Shown: positions 45,837-58,040, numbered from the stretch's first letter. The stretch: 64,000 bases of DNA from Micromonospora sp. CPCC 205371 (GCF_026130045.1 NZ_JAIBNX010000018.1:1-64000); one strand, 5' to 3'. Notes: generated by a model not told the origin, from the sequence alone. A program made the numbers and translations.

Positions 45837-47149
45837 CGTACGCGACCGAGCGGGAGACGACCGAAGGCAAGGTCTTCAACGTCACCGGCGGCGACTGGGA
45901 CACCGTCGTCGGCGGGGCCGACCCCATCGAGGCCGAGCACATCGTCGTCAACATGGGTCCGCAGCACCCGTCGACGCACGGCGTGCTCCGGCTGGTGCTG
46001 GAGTTGGAGGGCGAGACCGTCCGCGAGTGCCGGCTGGTGGTCGGATACCTGCACACCGGCATCGAGAAGAACCTCGAATACCGCAACTGGATCCAGGGCT
46101 CGACGTTCGTGACCCGGATGGACTACCTGGCGCCGCTGTTCAACGAGACGGCGTACGCGCTCGCGGTCGAGAAGCTGCTCGGCATCGAAGACCAAATCAC
46201 CGAGCGGGCCACCACGATCCGGGTGCTCATGATGGAGCTCAACCGGATCTCGTCGCACCTGGTGTGGCTGGCCACGACCGGCATGGAGCTCGGTGCGATC
46301 TCGATGATGCTCTACGGCTTCCGCGAGCGTGAGTACATCCTTGAGATCTTCGAGATGATCACCGGACTGCGCATGAACATGGCGTACATCCGGCCGGGCG
46401 GGGTCGCGCAGGACGTGCCGGAAGAGGCGGTCAAGAAGATCCGCGAGTTCCTGGAGCTGATGCCCAAGAAGCTCAAGGAGTACGAGGACCTGCTCTCCGG
46501 CCAGCCGATCTGGCACCAGCGCACCAAGGACGTCGCGGTGCTCGACGTGACCGGCTGCCTGGCCCTGGGCATCACCGGTCCGGTGCTGCGCTCGGCGGGC
46601 CTGCCGTGGGACCTGCGCAAGACCATGCCGTACTGCGGCTACGAGACGTACGAGTTCGACGTGCCGACCACGACTACCGGTGATGTTTGGGGCCGGTACC
46701 TGGTGCGTGTTGCCGAGATGCGCGAGTCGCTGAAGCTCGTCGAGCAGGCGCTCGATCGGCTCAAGCCGGGTCCGATCATGGTGGCCGACAAGAAGATCGC
46801 CTGGCCGGCGCAGCTCGCGATCGGCGTCGACGGCATGGGCAACTCGCTCGAACACGTCGCGAAGATCATGGGGCAGTCGATGGAGTCCCTGATCCACCAC
46901 TTCAAGCTCGTGACTGAAGGCTTCCGGGTCCCGCCGGGCCAGGTGTATGTGGGCATCGAGTCGCCGCGCGGCGAACTCGGCGTGCACGCGGTCTCCGACG
47001 GTGGCACCCGGCCGTACCGGGTGCACTACCGGGAGCCGAGCTTCATCAACCTCCAGGCCATCCCCGCGATGGCCGAGGGCGGCCTGATTGCCGACGTGAT
47101 CGCCGGCGGCGCCTCGCTGGACCCCGTGATGGGTGGATGTGACCGATGA
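45833..47149 (+). CDS. nuoD: NADH-quinone oxidoreductase subunit D
   Basis: 438 residues. [22 protein letters not shown] holds the His of the quinone site (HPSTHG), and the family signatures [12 protein letters not shown] and [12 protein letters not shown] follow. It forms the quinone pocket with NuoB. The C-terminal DPVMGGCDR matches the family end (D-D/R). It overlaps nuoE by 4 bases. Confidence 0.97.
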   Translation: MTYATERETTEGKVFNVTGGDWDTVVGGADPIEAEHIVVNMGPQHPSTHGVLRLVLELEGETVRECRLVVGYLHTGIEKNLEYRNWIQGSTFVTRMDYLAPLFNETAYALAVEKLLGIEDQITERATTIRVLMMELNRISSHLVWLATTGMELGAISMMLYGFREREYILEIFEMITGLRMNMAYIRPGGVAQDVPEEAVKKIREFLELMPKKLKEYEDLLSGQPIWHQRTKDVAVLDVTGCLALGITGPVLRSAGLPWDLRKTMPYCGYETYEFDVPTTTTGDVWGRYLVRVAEMRESLKLVEQALDRLKPGPIMVADKKIAWPAQLAIGVDGMGNSLEHVAKIMGQSMESLIHHFKLVTEGFRVPPGQVYVGIESPRGELGVHAVSDGGTRPYRVHYREPSFINLQAIPAMAEGGLIADVIAGGASLDPVMGGCDR

Positions 47150-47841
47150 CAGTGCAGTATTCCGACGACCTCAGGGCCAAGGCGAAGGAGATCGTCGCGC
47201 GGTACCCCGCCGACCGGTCGCGTTCGGCCCTGCTGCCCCTGCTGCACCTCGTGCAGGCGGAAGAAGGGCACGTCTCGCCGGCCGGCGTCGAGTTCTGCGC
47301 CGAGGTCCTGGGCATCACCAAGGCTCAGGTCGGTGCGGTGGCGACCTTCTACACGATGTACAAGCGCCGGCCCACCGCTGACTGGCTGGTAAGCGTCTGC
47401 ACCAACACGATGTGCAACGTGCTCGGTGGCCAGGAGGTCTATGACCGGCTCACCGAGCACCTTGGTGTCGGGCACGAGGAGACCACCGCCGACGGCAGCA
47501 TCACGCTTGAGCACGCCGAGTGCCTGGCCGCCTGCGACTACGGCCCCGTCATGACCGTCAATTACGAGTTCTTCGACAAGGTCGACCCGGACGGTGCGGT
47601 CGGCCTCGTGGAGAAGCTGCGCGGCGGCGAGCGGCCGATGCCGAGCCGCGGCGCTCGGCTCTGCACCCTCAAGGAGATGGCGGTGCAGCTCGCCGGCTTC
47701 GCCGACGACCGGCCGGAGGGCGTCGCAGACGGGGTTGCGGGCGAGCCCACCCTCCGCGGGGTGCGGCTGGCTCAGGAGCACGGGATCAGCGTCGCCGGGT
47801 TCGACCCGGAGACGCCTATCAAGGCGCAGGAGGCGAAATGA
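47146..47841 (+). CDS. nuoE: NADH-quinone oxidoreductase subunit E
   Basis: 231 residues. A thioredoxin-like [2Fe-2S] domain (cluster N1a) has Cys in [11 protein letters not shown] and [10 protein letters not shown]. The N-terminal helical part ([18 protein letters not shown]) packs on NuoF. A C-terminal extension of about 60 residues, compared with the minimal E subunit, is common in actinobacteria. It overlaps nuoF by 4 bases. Confidence 0.96.
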   Translation: MTVQYSDDLRAKAKEIVARYPADRSRSALLPLLHLVQAEEGHVSPAGVEFCAEVLGITKAQVGAVATFYTMYKRRPTADWLVSVCTNTMCNVLGGQEVYDRLTEHLGVGHEETTADGSITLEHAECLAACDYGPVMTVNYEFFDKVDPDGAVGLVEKLRGGERPMPSRGARLCTLKEMAVQLAGFADDRPEGVADGVAGEPTLRGVRLAQEHGISVAGFDPETPIKAQEAK

Positions 47842-49157
47842 GCACTGCCCCTCGGCGCGAGGTGCTGGAAAAGCTCACTCCGGTACTGACGAAGCGCTGG
47901 CTATCGCCGGAGGCGTGGCGCCTCGACGTTTACGAGCAGCTCGACGGGTACGCCGCGCTGCGCAAGGCGCTGGCCGCCCACCCCGACGACCTGATCCAGC
48001 TCATCAAGGACTCGGGCCTGCGCGGCCGGGGCGGTGCGGGCTTCCCGACCGGCCTGAAGTGGGGCTTCATCCCGCAGAACGACGGTAAGCCGCACTACCT
48101 CGTCGTCAACGCCGACGAGGGCGAGCCGGGCACCTGCAAGGATCTGCCCCTTATGACGCACGACCCGCACTCGCTCATCGAGGGCGTGATCATCGCGTCG
48201 TACGCCATCCGAGCCAACCGTACCTACATCTACATCCGGGGTGAGGCGGTCAACGCCGCGCGCCGGCTGCGTAACGCGGTCGACGAGGCGTACAAGGCGG
48301 GGTACCTGGGCACGAACATCCTCGGCTCCGGGCTCGACCTCGACGTGGTCGTCCACAGTGGCGCGGGCGCCTATATCTGTGGCGAGGAGACGGCGCTGCT
48401 CGACTCGCTGGAAGGCTTCCGCGGCCAGCCCCGGCTGCGTCCGCCGTTCCCCGCGACCCACGGCCTGTACGCCAGCCCTACGGTGGTCAACAACGTCGGC
48501 ACGATCGCGAGCGTGCCGTACATCGTGCTGGGCGGGGCCGCCTGGTGGAAGACGATGGGCACCGAGAAGTCGTCCGGCCCGATGATCTACTCGCTGTCCG
48601 GCCGGATCAACAACCCCGGGCAGTACGAGTGCGGGCTCGGTGTCACGCTTCGCGAGCTCATCGAGCTGGCCGGCGGGATGCAGCCTGGTCACAACCTGAA
48701 GTTCTGGACGCCGGGCGGCTCGTCGACGCCGCTGCTGACGGCTGAACACATGGACGTACCGCTCGACTTCGAGTCTGTCGCGGCCGCCGGTTCGATCCTT
48801 GGCACCACCGCCACCCAGCTCTTCTCCGACCAGGACTGCCCGGTCTACGCGACCTACAAGTGGCTGGAGTTCTACCACCACGAGTCCTGCGGCAAGTGCA
48901 CGCCATGTCGTGAGGGCAACTTCTGGATGGTGCGGGTCTACCGCCGCATCCTCTCCGGCGAGGGGACGTTCGAAGACCTCGACACCCTGCTGGACACCTG
49001 CGACAACATCCTCGGCCGCTCGTTCTGCGGCCTCGGTGACGGTGCGACCAGCCCGGTGACGTCCTCGCTGCAGTACTTCAAGCAGGACTACCTGGACTAC
49101 ATCGAGGGTCGGACCCCGCCGAAGTTGTCCGCGAAGCAGTTGGTTGGAGCACACTGA
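47838..49157 (+). CDS. nuoF: NADH-quinone oxidoreductase subunit F (NADH and FMN site)
   Basis: 439 residues. [18 protein letters not shown] binds FMN and [16 protein letters not shown] lines the NADH pocket, [17 protein letters not shown] follows, and [10 protein letters not shown] with the later Cys in [10 protein letters not shown] bind the N3 cluster. This is the NADH entry subunit. It overlaps nuoG by one base. Confidence 0.97.
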   Translation: MSTAPRREVLEKLTPVLTKRWLSPEAWRLDVYEQLDGYAALRKALAAHPDDLIQLIKDSGLRGRGGAGFPTGLKWGFIPQNDGKPHYLVVNADEGEPGTCKDLPLMTHDPHSLIEGVIIASYAIRANRTYIYIRGEAVNAARRLRNAVDEAYKAGYLGTNILGSGLDLDVVVHSGAGAYICGEETALLDSLEGFRGQPRLRPPFPATHGLYASPTVVNNVGTIASVPYIVLGGAAWWKTMGTEKSSGPMIYSLSGRINNPGQYECGLGVTLRELIELAGGMQPGHNLKFWTPGGSSTPLLTAEHMDVPLDFESVAAAGSILGTTATQLFSDQDCPVYATYKWLEFYHHESCGKCTPCREGNFWMVRVYRRILSGEGTFEDLDTLLDTCDNILGRSFCGLGDGATSPVTSSLQYFKQDYLDYIEGRTPPKLSAKQLVGAH

Positions 49158-51589
49158 TGACCGACGTCGCCAAGAAGGCGGACACCGTCACGCTCACGAT
49201 CGACGGCATCGAGGTGACCGCGCCCAAGGGTGCGCTGCTCATCCGGGTCGCCGAGCAGCTGGGCATCGAGATTCCGCGGTTCTGCGACCACCCGCTGCTC
49301 GCACCGGCGGGCGCCTGCCGGCAGTGCCTCGTCGAGGTGGAGGGCCAGCGCAAGCCGGTCGCCTCCTGCACCCAGGCGGTGGCCGACGGCATGGTGGTGA
49401 AGACGCAGCTCACCTCGCCGGTCGCCGAAAAGGCGCAGGCCGGGATCATGGAGCTGCTGCTCATCAACCACCCGCTCGACTGCCCCATGTGCGACAAGGG
49501 CGGCGAGTGTCCACTGCAGAACCAGGCGATGTCGACCGGCCGTGCCGACACGCGTTTCCACGAGCACAAGCGCGAGTACCCGAAGCCGCTGCCGATCTCG
49601 ACGCAGGTGCTGCTCGACCGTGAGCGGTGCGTGCTCTGCCAGCGCTGCACGCGGTTCTCCGACGAGATCGCCGGTGACAAGTTCATCGACCTGATGGACC
49701 GGTCGTCGGGCGAGCAGATCAACGTCTACCGGGACGACTTCTTCGGCGAGGTGTCGGAGAACCCCGAGGGTGATGTCCCGTTCAACTCTTACTTCTCCGG
49801 CAACACCGTGCAGATCTGCCCGGTGGGCGCGCTCACCGGTGCCCAGTACCGGTTCCGCGCCCGCCCGTTCGACCTGGTCTCCTCGCCGAGCGTCTGCGAG
49901 CACTGCTCGGCCGGCTGCGCCCAGCGCACCGACCACCGTCGCGGCAAGGTGCTGCGCCGAATGGCCGGCGACGACGCGGCGGTCAACGAGGAGTGGAACT
50001 GCGACAAAGGCCGGTGGGGCTTCCAGTACAGCACCGCCTTCGATCGGCTCACCATGCCGCTGGTGCGCGACGCCAAGACCGGCGAGCTGCGCGAGGCGCC
50101 CTGGTCCGAAGCGCTCTTCGTGGCGGCTGAGGGGCTGCGCAAGGCCCGCGACGGCGCGCACGGCATCGGCGTACTGACCGGTGGCCGGCTGACGGTCGAA
50201 GACGCGTACGCCTACGCGAAGTTCGCCCGCGTGGCCCTGCGCACCAACGACATCGACTTCCGCGCCCGGCCGGTCTCTAAGGAGGAGACCGACTTCCTGG
50301 CGAGCACGGTGGTCGGCAGCACCGAGGTGACCTACGCCGACGTCGAGAAGGCGCCGGTCGTGCTCATCGCCGGGCTGGAGCCCGAAGAGGAGTGCCCGAT
50401 CCTGTTCCTCCGGTTGCGTAAGGCGGTCCGGAAGGGCAAGCAGAAGGTGCTGGCGCTGGCGCCGTTCGTCAGCCGCGGCCTGGAAAAGCTGGGCGCGTCG
50501 GTGGGCATCACGGTGCCGGGCGACGAGGCCCGTGTGCTGTCGGAGGATGAGCGCTTCACCGAGGCGCTGCGCACCGAGGGCGCGATCCTGATCGTCGGCG
50601 AGCGGCTCGCCACCGTCCCGGGTGGACTGTCGGCCGCCGTCACGCTCGCCGCGCGTACCGGAGCGAAGCTGGCCTGGGTGCCGCGGCGCGCGGGTGACCG
50701 CGGAGCTGTCGACGCCGGATGCCTTCCCAACCTGTTGCCCGGCGGGCGCCTCGTCACCGATGCGGCCGCGCGTGCCGAGCTGGCCGGGGCGTGGGACCTC
50801 GAGGCGGGCGTCATCCCGAGCCAGGCCGGCCGCGACACCGACGGGATCATCGCGGCGGCGGCCGGCGGCCGGATCGGCGCCCTGCTCGTTTCTGGCGTCG
50901 ACCCCGCCGACCTGTCCGACCCTCGCCTCGCCGAGCAGGCGCTCGACGCGGTGCCGTTCCTGATCAGCTTCGAGGTGCGAAACAGCGCGGTCAGCCGCCG
51001 CGCCGACGTGGTCTTCCCGGTCGCCCCGGTGGTCGAGAAGGCCGGTAGTTTCGTCGACTGGGAAGGGCGCCTGCGCACGTTCGAGGCGGTGCTGGAGACG
51101 CCGGCGATGACCGACGGCCGCGTGCTCGACGCGCTCGCCGCGCAGCTGGGCATCCAGCTCGGCACCGGCCAGGTCAACCTGGTCCGCCGCGAGTTGGGGG
51201 CACTGCCCGCGACCCGTTCGGAGCGGCCCGCCGCGCCGCTGGAGGCCCCACAGCCGGTCGCTCGGCCGGGCCAAGGCGAAGCGGTGCTGGCGACCTGGCA
51301 CCAGCTCATCGACCTGGGCAGCATGATCGACGGCGATGAGCACCTGGGCGGCACCGCCCGGCCGCCGGTGGTCCGGCTGTCGAAGGTCGCCGCCGAGCGG
51401 CTCGGCGTGGCCGAGGGCGAAGCGGTGACCGTGGGCACCGACCGCGGGGCGATCACGCTGCCGGCGGCGCTCACCGAGCTGCCCGACACGGTGGTCTGGC
51501 TGCCGACGAACTCTCCGGGCTCGACCGTCCGCCGCGCACTCGGCGTCACGGCGGGCGCGGTGGTACGGCTCTCGAAGGGGGCATCATGA
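49157..51589 (+). CDS. nuoG: NADH-quinone oxidoreductase subunit G
   Basis: 810 residues. The N-terminal [2Fe-2S] ferredoxin domain ([19 protein letters not shown]), the His/Cys-ligated cluster ([14 protein letters not shown]) and the next [4Fe-4S] set ([12 protein letters not shown]) carry electrons inward. CEHCSAGC begins the molybdopterin-oxidoreductase-like domain with the extra N7-type cluster Cys set. The domain is degenerate for catalysis, as is usual in NuoG. The C-terminal 110 residues form a molydopterin-dinucleotide-binding-like barrel ([20 protein letters not shown]). It overlaps nuoH by 4 bases. Confidence 0.96.
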   Translation: MTDVAKKADTVTLTIDGIEVTAPKGALLIRVAEQLGIEIPRFCDHPLLAPAGACRQCLVEVEGQRKPVASCTQAVADGMVVKTQLTSPVAEKAQAGIMELLLINHPLDCPMCDKGGECPLQNQAMSTGRADTRFHEHKREYPKPLPISTQVLLDRERCVLCQRCTRFSDEIAGDKFIDLMDRSSGEQINVYRDDFFGEVSENPEGDVPFNSYFSGNTVQICPVGALTGAQYRFRARPFDLVSSPSVCEHCSAGCAQRTDHRRGKVLRRMAGDDAAVNEEWNCDKGRWGFQYSTAFDRLTMPLVRDAKTGELREAPWSEALFVAAEGLRKARDGAHGIGVLTGGRLTVEDAYAYAKFARVALRTNDIDFRARPVSKEETDFLASTVVGSTEVTYADVEKAPVVLIAGLEPEEECPILFLRLRKAVRKGKQKVLALAPFVSRGLEKLGASVGITVPGDEARVLSEDERFTEALRTEGAILIVGERLATVPGGLSAAVTLAARTGAKLAWVPRRAGDRGAVDAGCLPNLLPGGRLVTDAAARAELAGAWDLEAGVIPSQAGRDTDGIIAAAAGGRIGALLVSGVDPADLSDPRLAEQALDAVPFLISFEVRNSAVSRRADVVFPVAPVVEKAGSFVDWEGRLRTFEAVLETPAMTDGRVLDALAAQLGIQLGTGQVNLVRRELGALPATRSERPAAPLEAPQPVARPGQGEAVLATWHQLIDLGSMIDGDEHLGGTARPPVVRLSKVAAERLGVAEGEAVTVGTDRGAITLPAALTELPDTVVWLPTNSPGSTVRRALGVTAGAVVRLSKGAS

Positions 51590-52935
51590 TCGTCGCCCAA
51601 GATCCGACCCTTCAGGACTTCGGCCACGATCCGTGGTGGCTGGTCATCATCAAGATCGTTGCGATCTTCATCTTCGGCATGGTGATGACCCTGCTCGGCG
51701 TGTGGTTCGAGCGCCGCGTGGTGGCGCGCATGGCGGTGCGTCCCGGCCTCAACCAGGCCGGCCCGTTCGGCCTGCTGCAGACGCTCGCCGACGGGCTGAA
51801 GGGCGCGTTCAAGGAAGACATCATGCCGCGCACCGCGGACAAGGTGGTCTTCTTCTTCGCGCCCACGATCGCGGTGATATGCGGGTTCACGGCGCTGTCG
51901 GTGATCCCGTTCGGCCCGATGGTGAGCATCTTCGGCCACAAGACGGCGCTGCAGGTCACCGATGTGCCGGTCTCGGTGCTGCTGGTCTTCGCCTGCTCCG
52001 GCATGGCGGTCTACGGCATCGTGCTCGGCGGATGGGCGTCCGGCTCGACGTACCCGCTCCTCGGCGGCCTGCGGTCGAGCGCCCAGATGATCTCGTACGA
52101 GGTCTCGATGGGTCTGTCGATCGTGGCGGTGTTCATGACCGCCGGGTCGGCGTCGACCAGCCAGATCGTCGCGGCGCAGCGCAGCGGCCAGCCGATCAAC
52201 TTCTTCGGCTTGGACCTGACCGCCCCAGGCTGGTACGCGATCCTGCTGATTCCCAGCTTCCTGATCTTCTGCATCGCGGCGGTCGGTGAGACCAACCGGG
52301 CGCCGTTCGACCTGCCCGAGGCCGAGTCCGAGCTCGTCGCCGGCTACATGACCGAGTACTCGTCGCTGAAGTTCCTGCTCTTCATGATGTCCGAGTACGT
52401 GGCCATGGTCGGCATGTCCGCGATGGTGACCACGCTCTTCCTCGGTGGCTGGCGGGCCGTTCCGCCGATCACCACGTTCTGGGAGGGTGCGAACTCCGGC
52501 TGGTGGCCGCTGCTGTGGTTCACCACCAAGGTCGTGCTGATGCTGTTCGTCTTCGTGTGGCTGCGGGCGACGCTGCCCCGGATGCGCTACGACACCTTCA
52601 TGCGGCTCGGCTGGCGGGTGCTCCTACCGATCAACCTGGTGTGGATCCTCGTTCTCGCCGGCATCAAGGTGCTGCGCGAAGACGTCGACAGCACCTCGCG
52701 AAACCTGATCCTCGCGGGTGCCATCGTCGCGGCACTCCTGGCGGCGCTGCTGTGGCCGTCGAAGAAGAAGCCACCGGCGCCGACGCTGGAGGAGCTCGCC
52801 AAGTCGCGTCCGGCCGGCAGCTTCCCGCTGCCGCCGATGGACCTCGCGGTGCCGCCGAGCCCGCGGGCCCGCCGCGCGGTGGCCGAACGGGAGCCGGCCA
52901 ACGTCGGCGCCGCACCCGAAGGAGAGCAAGCATGA
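51586..52935 (+). CDS. nuoH: NADH-quinone oxidoreductase subunit H
   Basis: 449 residues, eight to nine membrane helices. [19 protein letters not shown] and [20 protein letters not shown] are the loops lining the quinone tunnel and E-channel. A C-terminal tail of about 60 residues ([19 protein letters not shown]) lies beyond the usual end and is probably cytoplasmic. It overlaps nuoI by 4 bases. Confidence 0.97.
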   Translation: MIVAQDPTLQDFGHDPWWLVIIKIVAIFIFGMVMTLLGVWFERRVVARMAVRPGLNQAGPFGLLQTLADGLKGAFKEDIMPRTADKVVFFFAPTIAVICGFTALSVIPFGPMVSIFGHKTALQVTDVPVSVLLVFACSGMAVYGIVLGGWASGSTYPLLGGLRSSAQMISYEVSMGLSIVAVFMTAGSASTSQIVAAQRSGQPINFFGLDLTAPGWYAILLIPSFLIFCIAAVGETNRAPFDLPEAESELVAGYMTEYSSLKFLLFMMSEYVAMVGMSAMVTTLFLGGWRAVPPITTFWEGANSGWWPLLWFTTKVVLMLFVFVWLRATLPRMRYDTFMRLGWRVLLPINLVWILVLAGIKVLREDVDSTSRNLILAGAIVAALLAALLWPSKKKPPAPTLEELAKSRPAGSFPLPPMDLAVPPSPRARRAVAEREPANVGAAPEGEQA

Positions 52936-53510
52936 GCGCATTGGGCGCTGTGAAGGGCTTCGGGGTCACCTTCGCCCACATGTTCCGCAAGACGGTGACC
53001 ACGAAGTACCCGTTCGAGACCCCGGTGACGGCGCCGCGCTACCACGGGCGGCACATCCTCAACCGGCACCCGGACGGCCTGGAGAAGTGCATCGGCTGCG
53101 AGCTGTGCGCCTGGGCCTGCCCGGCCGACGCCATCTACGTCGAGGGCGCCGACAACACCGAAGAGGCTCGCTTCTCCCCGGGTGAGCGGTACGCGTCCAC
53201 GTACCAGATCAACTATGCCCGTTGCATCTTCTGTGGACTGTGCATCGAGGCCTGCCCGACCCGGTCGCTGACCATGAGCAACGAGTACGAGCTGGCCCGC
53301 GACTCCCGCCAGGACCTCATCTTCACGAAGGAGCAGCTGCTCGCCCCGCTGCTGCCGGGCATGGAGCAGCCGCCGCACGACATGTACCTCGGCGAGACCG
53401 AGAAGGACTACTACGTCGGCGCGCTGACGAACCCGGGCACCTCAGCGGGTGCCGAGCGGGCGCCGTGGTCCGACCAGGACACCGCGGACGGATCGGGGGC
53501 AACCGCATGA
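52932..53510 (+). CDS. nuoI: NADH-quinone oxidoreductase subunit I
   Basis: 192 residues. Two ferredoxin motifs, [12 protein letters not shown] and [13 protein letters not shown], bind clusters N6a and N6b that bridge NuoG and NuoB. An amphipathic N-terminal helix ([17 protein letters not shown]) lies along the membrane. It overlaps nuoJ by 4 bases. Confidence 0.97.
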   Translation: MSALGAVKGFGVTFAHMFRKTVTTKYPFETPVTAPRYHGRHILNRHPDGLEKCIGCELCAWACPADAIYVEGADNTEEARFSPGERYASTYQINYARCIFCGLCIEACPTRSLTMSNEYELARDSRQDLIFTKEQLLAPLLPGMEQPPHDMYLGETEKDYYVGALTNPGTSAGAERAPWSDQDTADGSGATA

Positions 53511-54241
53511 GCACCGGCGAAGCCGTCACCTTCTGGATTCTGGTCTGGCCGGCTCTGGTCGGCGCGATCGGCATGGTGCTGGCCCGCAACGCGATCCACT
53601 CGGCACTGTGGCTCGTGCTGACGATGCTGAGCATCGGCGTGTTCTACGTGCTGCAGTCGGCGCCGTTCATCGGCATGGCGCAGATCATCGTCTACACCGG
53701 CGCCATCATGATGCTGTTCCTCTTCGTGCTGATGCTGGTCGGCCGGGACGCGTCCGATTCGCTCATAGAAACGTTGCGAGGCCAGCGGGTCGCCGCGGTC
53801 CTGCTCGGCATCGGGTTCGCGGCGCTGGTTGGCACCGGCGTGTACCGCGCGCTCAACCAGGCCACGCCCGCCGGGCTGGAGCAGGCCAACGCGCAGGGCA
53901 ACATCGAGGGCATCGCGCGGCTCCTGTTCACCAAGTACGTCTTCGCCTTCGAGGTGACCTCGGCGCTGCTGATCACGGCGGCGGTGGGCGCGATGGTGCT
54001 GGCGCACAAGGAGCGGCGCAAGGGTGAGAGGCGAGGCCAGCCCGAGACCATGCGGGCCCGGTTCTTCCCCGGCAACTACCCCGGTCCGAAGCCCGGTCCG
54101 GGCGTGTACGCCACGTCGGACTCGGTCGCCACGCCGGGTCGCCTGCCCGACGGCACGCTGACCGAACGCAGCATCTCCAAGATCCTGCCCGTACGCGAGC
54201 TGACGTCTTCCGAGTCGGCGCCTAAGGGTACCGAGAAGTGA
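53507..54241 (+). CDS. nuoJ: NADH-quinone oxidoreductase subunit J
   Basis: 244 residues with five membrane helices in the first 170. [22 protein letters not shown] is helix 3 with the pi-bulge and conserved Tyr/Gly used in coupling. The roughly 75 residues after the last helix ([19 protein letters not shown]) are a soluble extension also seen in other actinobacteria. nuoK starts 34 bases later. Confidence 0.95.
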   Translation: MSTGEAVTFWILVWPALVGAIGMVLARNAIHSALWLVLTMLSIGVFYVLQSAPFIGMAQIIVYTGAIMMLFLFVLMLVGRDASDSLIETLRGQRVAAVLLGIGFAALVGTGVYRALNQATPAGLEQANAQGNIEGIARLLFTKYVFAFEVTSALLITAAVGAMVLAHKERRKGERRGQPETMRARFFPGNYPGPKPGPGVYATSDSVATPGRLPDGTLTERSISKILPVRELTSSESAPKGTEK

Positions 54242-54275
54242 GCGCAGCGAGCGACCGAAAGGAAGGCACTGCGAA

Positions 54276-54584
54276 GTGAGTCCTTCTAATCCTGAGTGGT
54301 ACCTGGTGCTGGCGGCGGTGCTGTTCACGATCGGGGCGTCCGGGGTGCTGATCCGGCGCAACGCCATCGTGCTGTTCATGTGCGTCGAGCTGATGCTGAA
54401 CGCGGCCAACCTCGCGCTCGTGACGTTCAGCCGGATGAACGGCAACCTCGACGGCCAGATCATGGCGTTCTTCGTCATGGTGGTGGCCGCCGCCGAGGTG
54501 GTCGTCGGCCTCGCCATCATCATGTCCATCTTCCGTACGCGCCGGTCGGCCAGCGTCGACGACGCCAACCTGCTGAAGTACTGA
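54276..54584 (+). CDS. nuoK: NADH-quinone oxidoreductase subunit K
   Basis: 102 residues, three helices, from the GTG at 54276 with AAAGGAAGG upstream. [17 protein letters not shown] carries the conserved membrane Glu of helix 2, and [14 protein letters not shown] the Glu of helix 3, both in the proton path. nuoL follows after 13 bases. Confidence 0.96.
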   Translation: MSPSNPEWYLVLAAVLFTIGASGVLIRRNAIVLFMCVELMLNAANLALVTFSRMNGNLDGQIMAFFVMVVAAAEVVVGLAIIMSIFRTRRSASVDDANLLKY

Positions 54585-54597
54585 GACCGAGGCGGAA

Positions 54598-56520
54598 ATG
54601 CACGACACCGTGGAATACGCACACGCGAGCGGGTTCCTGTCCAGCGTCTGGCTGCTGATCGCCATCCCGCTGGCCAGCGCGGCGGTCCTGCTGCTGCTCG
54701 GCAAGCGCGCCGACAAGTGGGGGCACTGGCTCGGAGTGGCCAGCGTCGGGGTCGCCTTCGTGCTGGGCCTGACGTACTTCCTCCAGCTCCGCGGCCTCGA
54801 CAATCGCGCGGTCGAGCTGAGCCTGTTCGACTACATCGAGGTTGGCTCGCTGCACGTCGACTTCGGGCTGCTCTTCGACCCGCTGTCCGCGGTGTTCGTG
54901 CTGCTGATCACCGGCGTCGGCTTCCTGATCCACCTGTACGCGGTCGGCTACATGGAGCACGACGAGGGCCGGCGCCGGTTCTTCGGGTACTTCAACCTCT
55001 TCGTCGCCGCGATGCTCCTGCTGGTGCTGGGCAACAACTTCGTGATGCTCTACATCGGCTGGGAGGGCGTGGGTCTCGCCTCGTACCTGCTGATCTCGTT
55101 CTGGGTGAGCCGGCCGTCGGCGGCCACCGCCGGCAAGAAGGCGTTCCTGATGAACCGCGTCGGTGACGCCGGGTTCGCGATCGCCATCTTCCTGATGTTC
55201 GCGCAGCTCGGCACCACGCAGTACGACGAGGTGTTCAACGGGATCGGCGCGGTCGCCTCGGGCACCGTACTGATCATGGGCCTGCTCCTGCTGCTCGGGG
55301 CCACGGGCAAGTCCGGCCAGTTCCCCCTCCAGGCGTGGTTGCCGGACGCGATGGAGGGCCCGACCCCGGTGTCCGCCCTCATCCACGCGGCAACCATGGT
55401 GACCGCTGGCGTCTACCTGATCGCCCGGTCCAACCCGATCTTCTCCGCGAACGAGACGCTCCAGACCGTCGTGGTCAGCGTCGGCGCCCTCACGCTGCTG
55501 ATCGGCTGCATCATCGGCTGCGCGAAGGACGACATCAAGCGCGTCCTCGCCTGGTCGACGGTCTCGCAGATCGGCTACATGTTCCTCGGCGTCGGGCTCG
55601 GCGGTGCGGCGTACGCGCTGGCGATCGTGCACCTGCTCGCGCACGGCTTCTTCAAGGCCGGCCTGTTCCTCGGTGCCGGCTCGGTGATGCACGGCATGAA
55701 CGACCAGACCGACATCCGGCGGTTCGGCGGGCTGTGGCGGTACATGCGGATCACCTGGGCCACTTTCGGCCTGGCGTGGCTCGCCATCATCGGCCTGCCG
55801 CCGCTGTCCGGCTTCTTCTCCAAGGAGCCGATCATCGTGGCGGCGTACGAGCGGGAGGGCTGGACAGCCTGGCTCTTCGGCACCGCCGCTCTCATCGGCG
55901 CTGGGGTCACCGCGTTCTACATGACCCGGCTGTTCGTGCTGACGTTCCACGGGCCGAAGCGGTGGACCGAGGACATCGATCACCCGCACGAGTCGCCGCC
56001 GGTCATGACCGTGCCGCTGGTGCTGCTCGCGGTCGGCTCGGTGGCCGCCGGTGGGCTGATGGCCACCTCCGTTCCCGACTGGCTGGTGCCGGCGCTCGGT
56101 GACCACTCCGGCGAGGAGGCGCACGCGGTCATGTCGCACGGTCTCATCACCGCACTGTCCATCGTGGTCACGGTGCTCGGTGGCGGCCTGGCGTACGCGC
56201 TGTTCCGCAACGGCACCGCGCTGCAGGAGCAGCCCGCGAGCCCGATCGTCGTGGCCGCCCGCCGCAACCTGTACGCCGACGCGTTCAACGAGGCGGTCTT
56301 CGAAAAGCCCGGTATCTTCCTCACCCGGGCGCTCGTCTTCCTCGACAACCGCGGCATCGACGGGCTGGTCAACGGGCTCGCCGCCGCGGTCGGAGGCGGC
56401 TCCAGTCGCCTGCGTCGCCTCCAGACCGGTTTCGTGCGGTCGTACGCGATGTCCATGCTCACGGGTGCGCTGCTGGTCGTGGCCGCGTTCCTGGCTCTCC
56501 AGCTTGGGTGGTTGGCGTGA
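54598..56520 (+). CDS. nuoL: NADH-quinone oxidoreductase subunit L
   Basis: 640 residues, about sixteen helices. GWEGVGLASYLLISFW holds the key Glu of helix 5, SGQFPLQAWLPDAMEGPTPVSALIHAATMV the Lys/His proton path region (in parts), and KRVLAWSTVSQIGYMF helix 8 Lys. The C-terminal helix that runs along the membrane arm is present. Antiporter-like subunit at the arm's tip. It overlaps nuoM by 4 bases. Confidence 0.97.
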   Translation: MHDTVEYAHASGFLSSVWLLIAIPLASAAVLLLLGKRADKWGHWLGVASVGVAFVLGLTYFLQLRGLDNRAVELSLFDYIEVGSLHVDFGLLFDPLSAVFVLLITGVGFLIHLYAVGYMEHDEGRRRFFGYFNLFVAAMLLLVLGNNFVMLYIGWEGVGLASYLLISFWVSRPSAATAGKKAFLMNRVGDAGFAIAIFLMFAQLGTTQYDEVFNGIGAVASGTVLIMGLLLLLGATGKSGQFPLQAWLPDAMEGPTPVSALIHAATMVTAGVYLIARSNPIFSANETLQTVVVSVGALTLLIGCIIGCAKDDIKRVLAWSTVSQIGYMFLGVGLGGAAYALAIVHLLAHGFFKAGLFLGAGSVMHGMNDQTDIRRFGGLWRYMRITWATFGLAWLAIIGLPPLSGFFSKEPIIVAAYEREGWTAWLFGTAALIGAGVTAFYMTRLFVLTFHGPKRWTEDIDHPHESPPVMTVPLVLLAVGSVAAGGLMATSVPDWLVPALGDHSGEEAHAVMSHGLITALSIVVTVLGGGLAYALFRNGTALQEQPASPIVVAARRNLYADAFNEAVFEKPGIFLTRALVFLDNRGIDGLVNGLAAAVGGGSSRLRRLQTGFVRSYAMSMLTGALLVVAAFLALQLGWLA

Positions 56521-58040
56521 GTGACTTTCCGTTCCTGTCCATCCTGACCGGCGCTCCGCTGGTCGGCGCGCTGATCGTGGCGTTCCTGCCGCGGGCGAAG
56601 CCCGAGCTGGCAAAGCGGGTGGCGTTCGTCTGGTCGCTCGCGGTGCTGGTGCTCGCGGTCGTCATGTGGATCGCGTACGACGCCGGCGGCGCCCGCTTCC
56701 AGTTCCGCGAGTCGTACACCTGGATTCCCGCCTGGGACGCCAAGTTCACGTTCGCGGTCGACGGCATCGCGCTGGTCATGCTGCTGCTGATCGCGGTGCT
56801 GGTGCCGCTGGTCATCCTGGCCTCGTGGCACGACGCCGACTCGTCGCGGCGCAGCGTGCCGGTGTACTTCGCGCTGCTGCTCGCCCTGGAGAGCACGATG
56901 ATCGGCGTCTTCGCTGCCGCCGACGTCTTCCTCTTCTACGTGTTCTTCGAGGTCATGCTCGTGCCGATGTACTTCCTCATCGGCTCGTACGGCGGAGCGC
57001 GGCGCCAGTACGCCGCGGTGAAGTTCTTCCTGTACTCGCTGGTCGGCGGTCTCTTCATGCTGGCAGCGGTGATCGGGCTGTGGGCACTCGGCGGCAAGAC
57101 GTTCGACTGGCAGCAACTGCTGTCGGCCGACTTCTCCACCGGCACCGAACGCTGGCTCTTCCTGGGCTTCTTCGTGGCGTTCGCCATCAAGGCGCCGTTC
57201 TTCCCGTTCCACACCTGGCTGCCGGACGCCGGTGGCGCGGCACCGGCTGGCTCGGCGGCGCTGCTCGTCGGCGTACTCGACAAGGTCGGCACCTTCGGCA
57301 TTCTGCGGTACTGCCTGCCGCTCTTCCCCGAGGCGTCCACCTGGTTCGCGCCGTACGCCCTCGCCCTCGCGGTCATCGGCATCATCTACGCGTCCCTGCT
57401 TGCGGTCGGGCAGAACGACCTCAAGCGGCTGGTGTCGTACACCTCGATCGCCCACTTCGGCTTCATCGGGGTCGGCATCTTCGCGTTCACCACCCAGGCG
57501 GGCACCGGCGCGGTGCTGTACATGCTCAACCACGGTCTGGCCACCGGCCTGCTCTTCCTCGTGGTCGGCATGTTCGTCGCCCGGCGCGGCTCGTCGCTGG
57601 TCAGCGACTTCGGCGGTGCCGGCAAGCTCGTGCCGCTGCTGGCAGGGGTGCTCCTGTTCGCCGGTCTCGCGTCGCTGGCGCTGCCCGGCACGGCGCCGTT
57701 CGTATCCGAGTTCCTGGTGCTCATCGGCACGTTCTCGGTCAACAAGACGGTCGCGGTGATTGCCACCGCCGGCATCATCCTGGCCGCCGCGTATGTGCTG
57801 TGGATGGTGCAGCGCACCACACAGGGGACGCTCAACCCGGCGCTGGCCACAGTGGACGCGATGCGGCGTGACCTGACCGTACGGGAGAAGGTCGTGGTCG
57901 CACCGCTGATCGCGCTGCTTCTCGTGCTCGGCTTCTATCCCAAGCCGGTGACCGACGTCATCAATCCGGCTGTGCAGGCCACCATGCAGGACATCGAGAA
58001 GTCGGACCCTGCGCCGGCCGTTACGGAGGCGGCAAACTAA
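56517..58040 (+). CDS. nuoM: NADH-quinone oxidoreductase subunit M
   Basis: 507 residues from the GTG at 56517. FFEVMLVPMYFLIGSYGG has the helix 5 Glu; FFPFHTWLPDAGGAAPAGSAAL and LKRLVSYTSIAHFGFIGVG the Lys/His path. In the family this is the central antiporter-like proton channel. Where homologues read APTAGS, this one reads APAGSA, a small variation. It overlaps nuoN by one base. Confidence 0.96.
   Translation: MSDFPFLSILTGAPLVGALIVAFLPRAKPELAKRVAFVWSLAVLVLAVVMWIAYDAGGARFQFRESYTWIPAWDAKFTFAVDGIALVMLLLIAVLVPLVILASWHDADSSRRSVPVYFALLLALESTMIGVFAAADVFLFYVFFEVMLVPMYFLIGSYGGARRQYAAVKFFLYSLVGGLFMLAAVIGLWALGGKTFDWQQLLSADFSTGTERWLFLGFFVAFAIKAPFFPFHTWLPDAGGAAPAGSAALLVGVLDKVGTFGILRYCLPLFPEASTWFAPYALALAVIGIIYASLLAVGQNDLKRLVSYTSIAHFGFIGVGIFAFTTQAGTGAVLYMLNHGLATGLLFLVVGMFVARRGSSLVSDFGGAGKLVPLLAGVLLFAGLASLALPGTAPFVSEFLVLIGTFSVNKTVAVIATAGIILAAAYVLWMVQRTTQGTLNPALATVDAMRRDLTVREKVVVAPLIALLLVLGFYPKPVTDVINPAVQATMQDIEKSDPAPAVTEAAN

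Noticed and set aside
49097-51343. Minus-strand frame of 748 codons over nuoG
   Set aside because: Antisense of nuoG with shadow composition.
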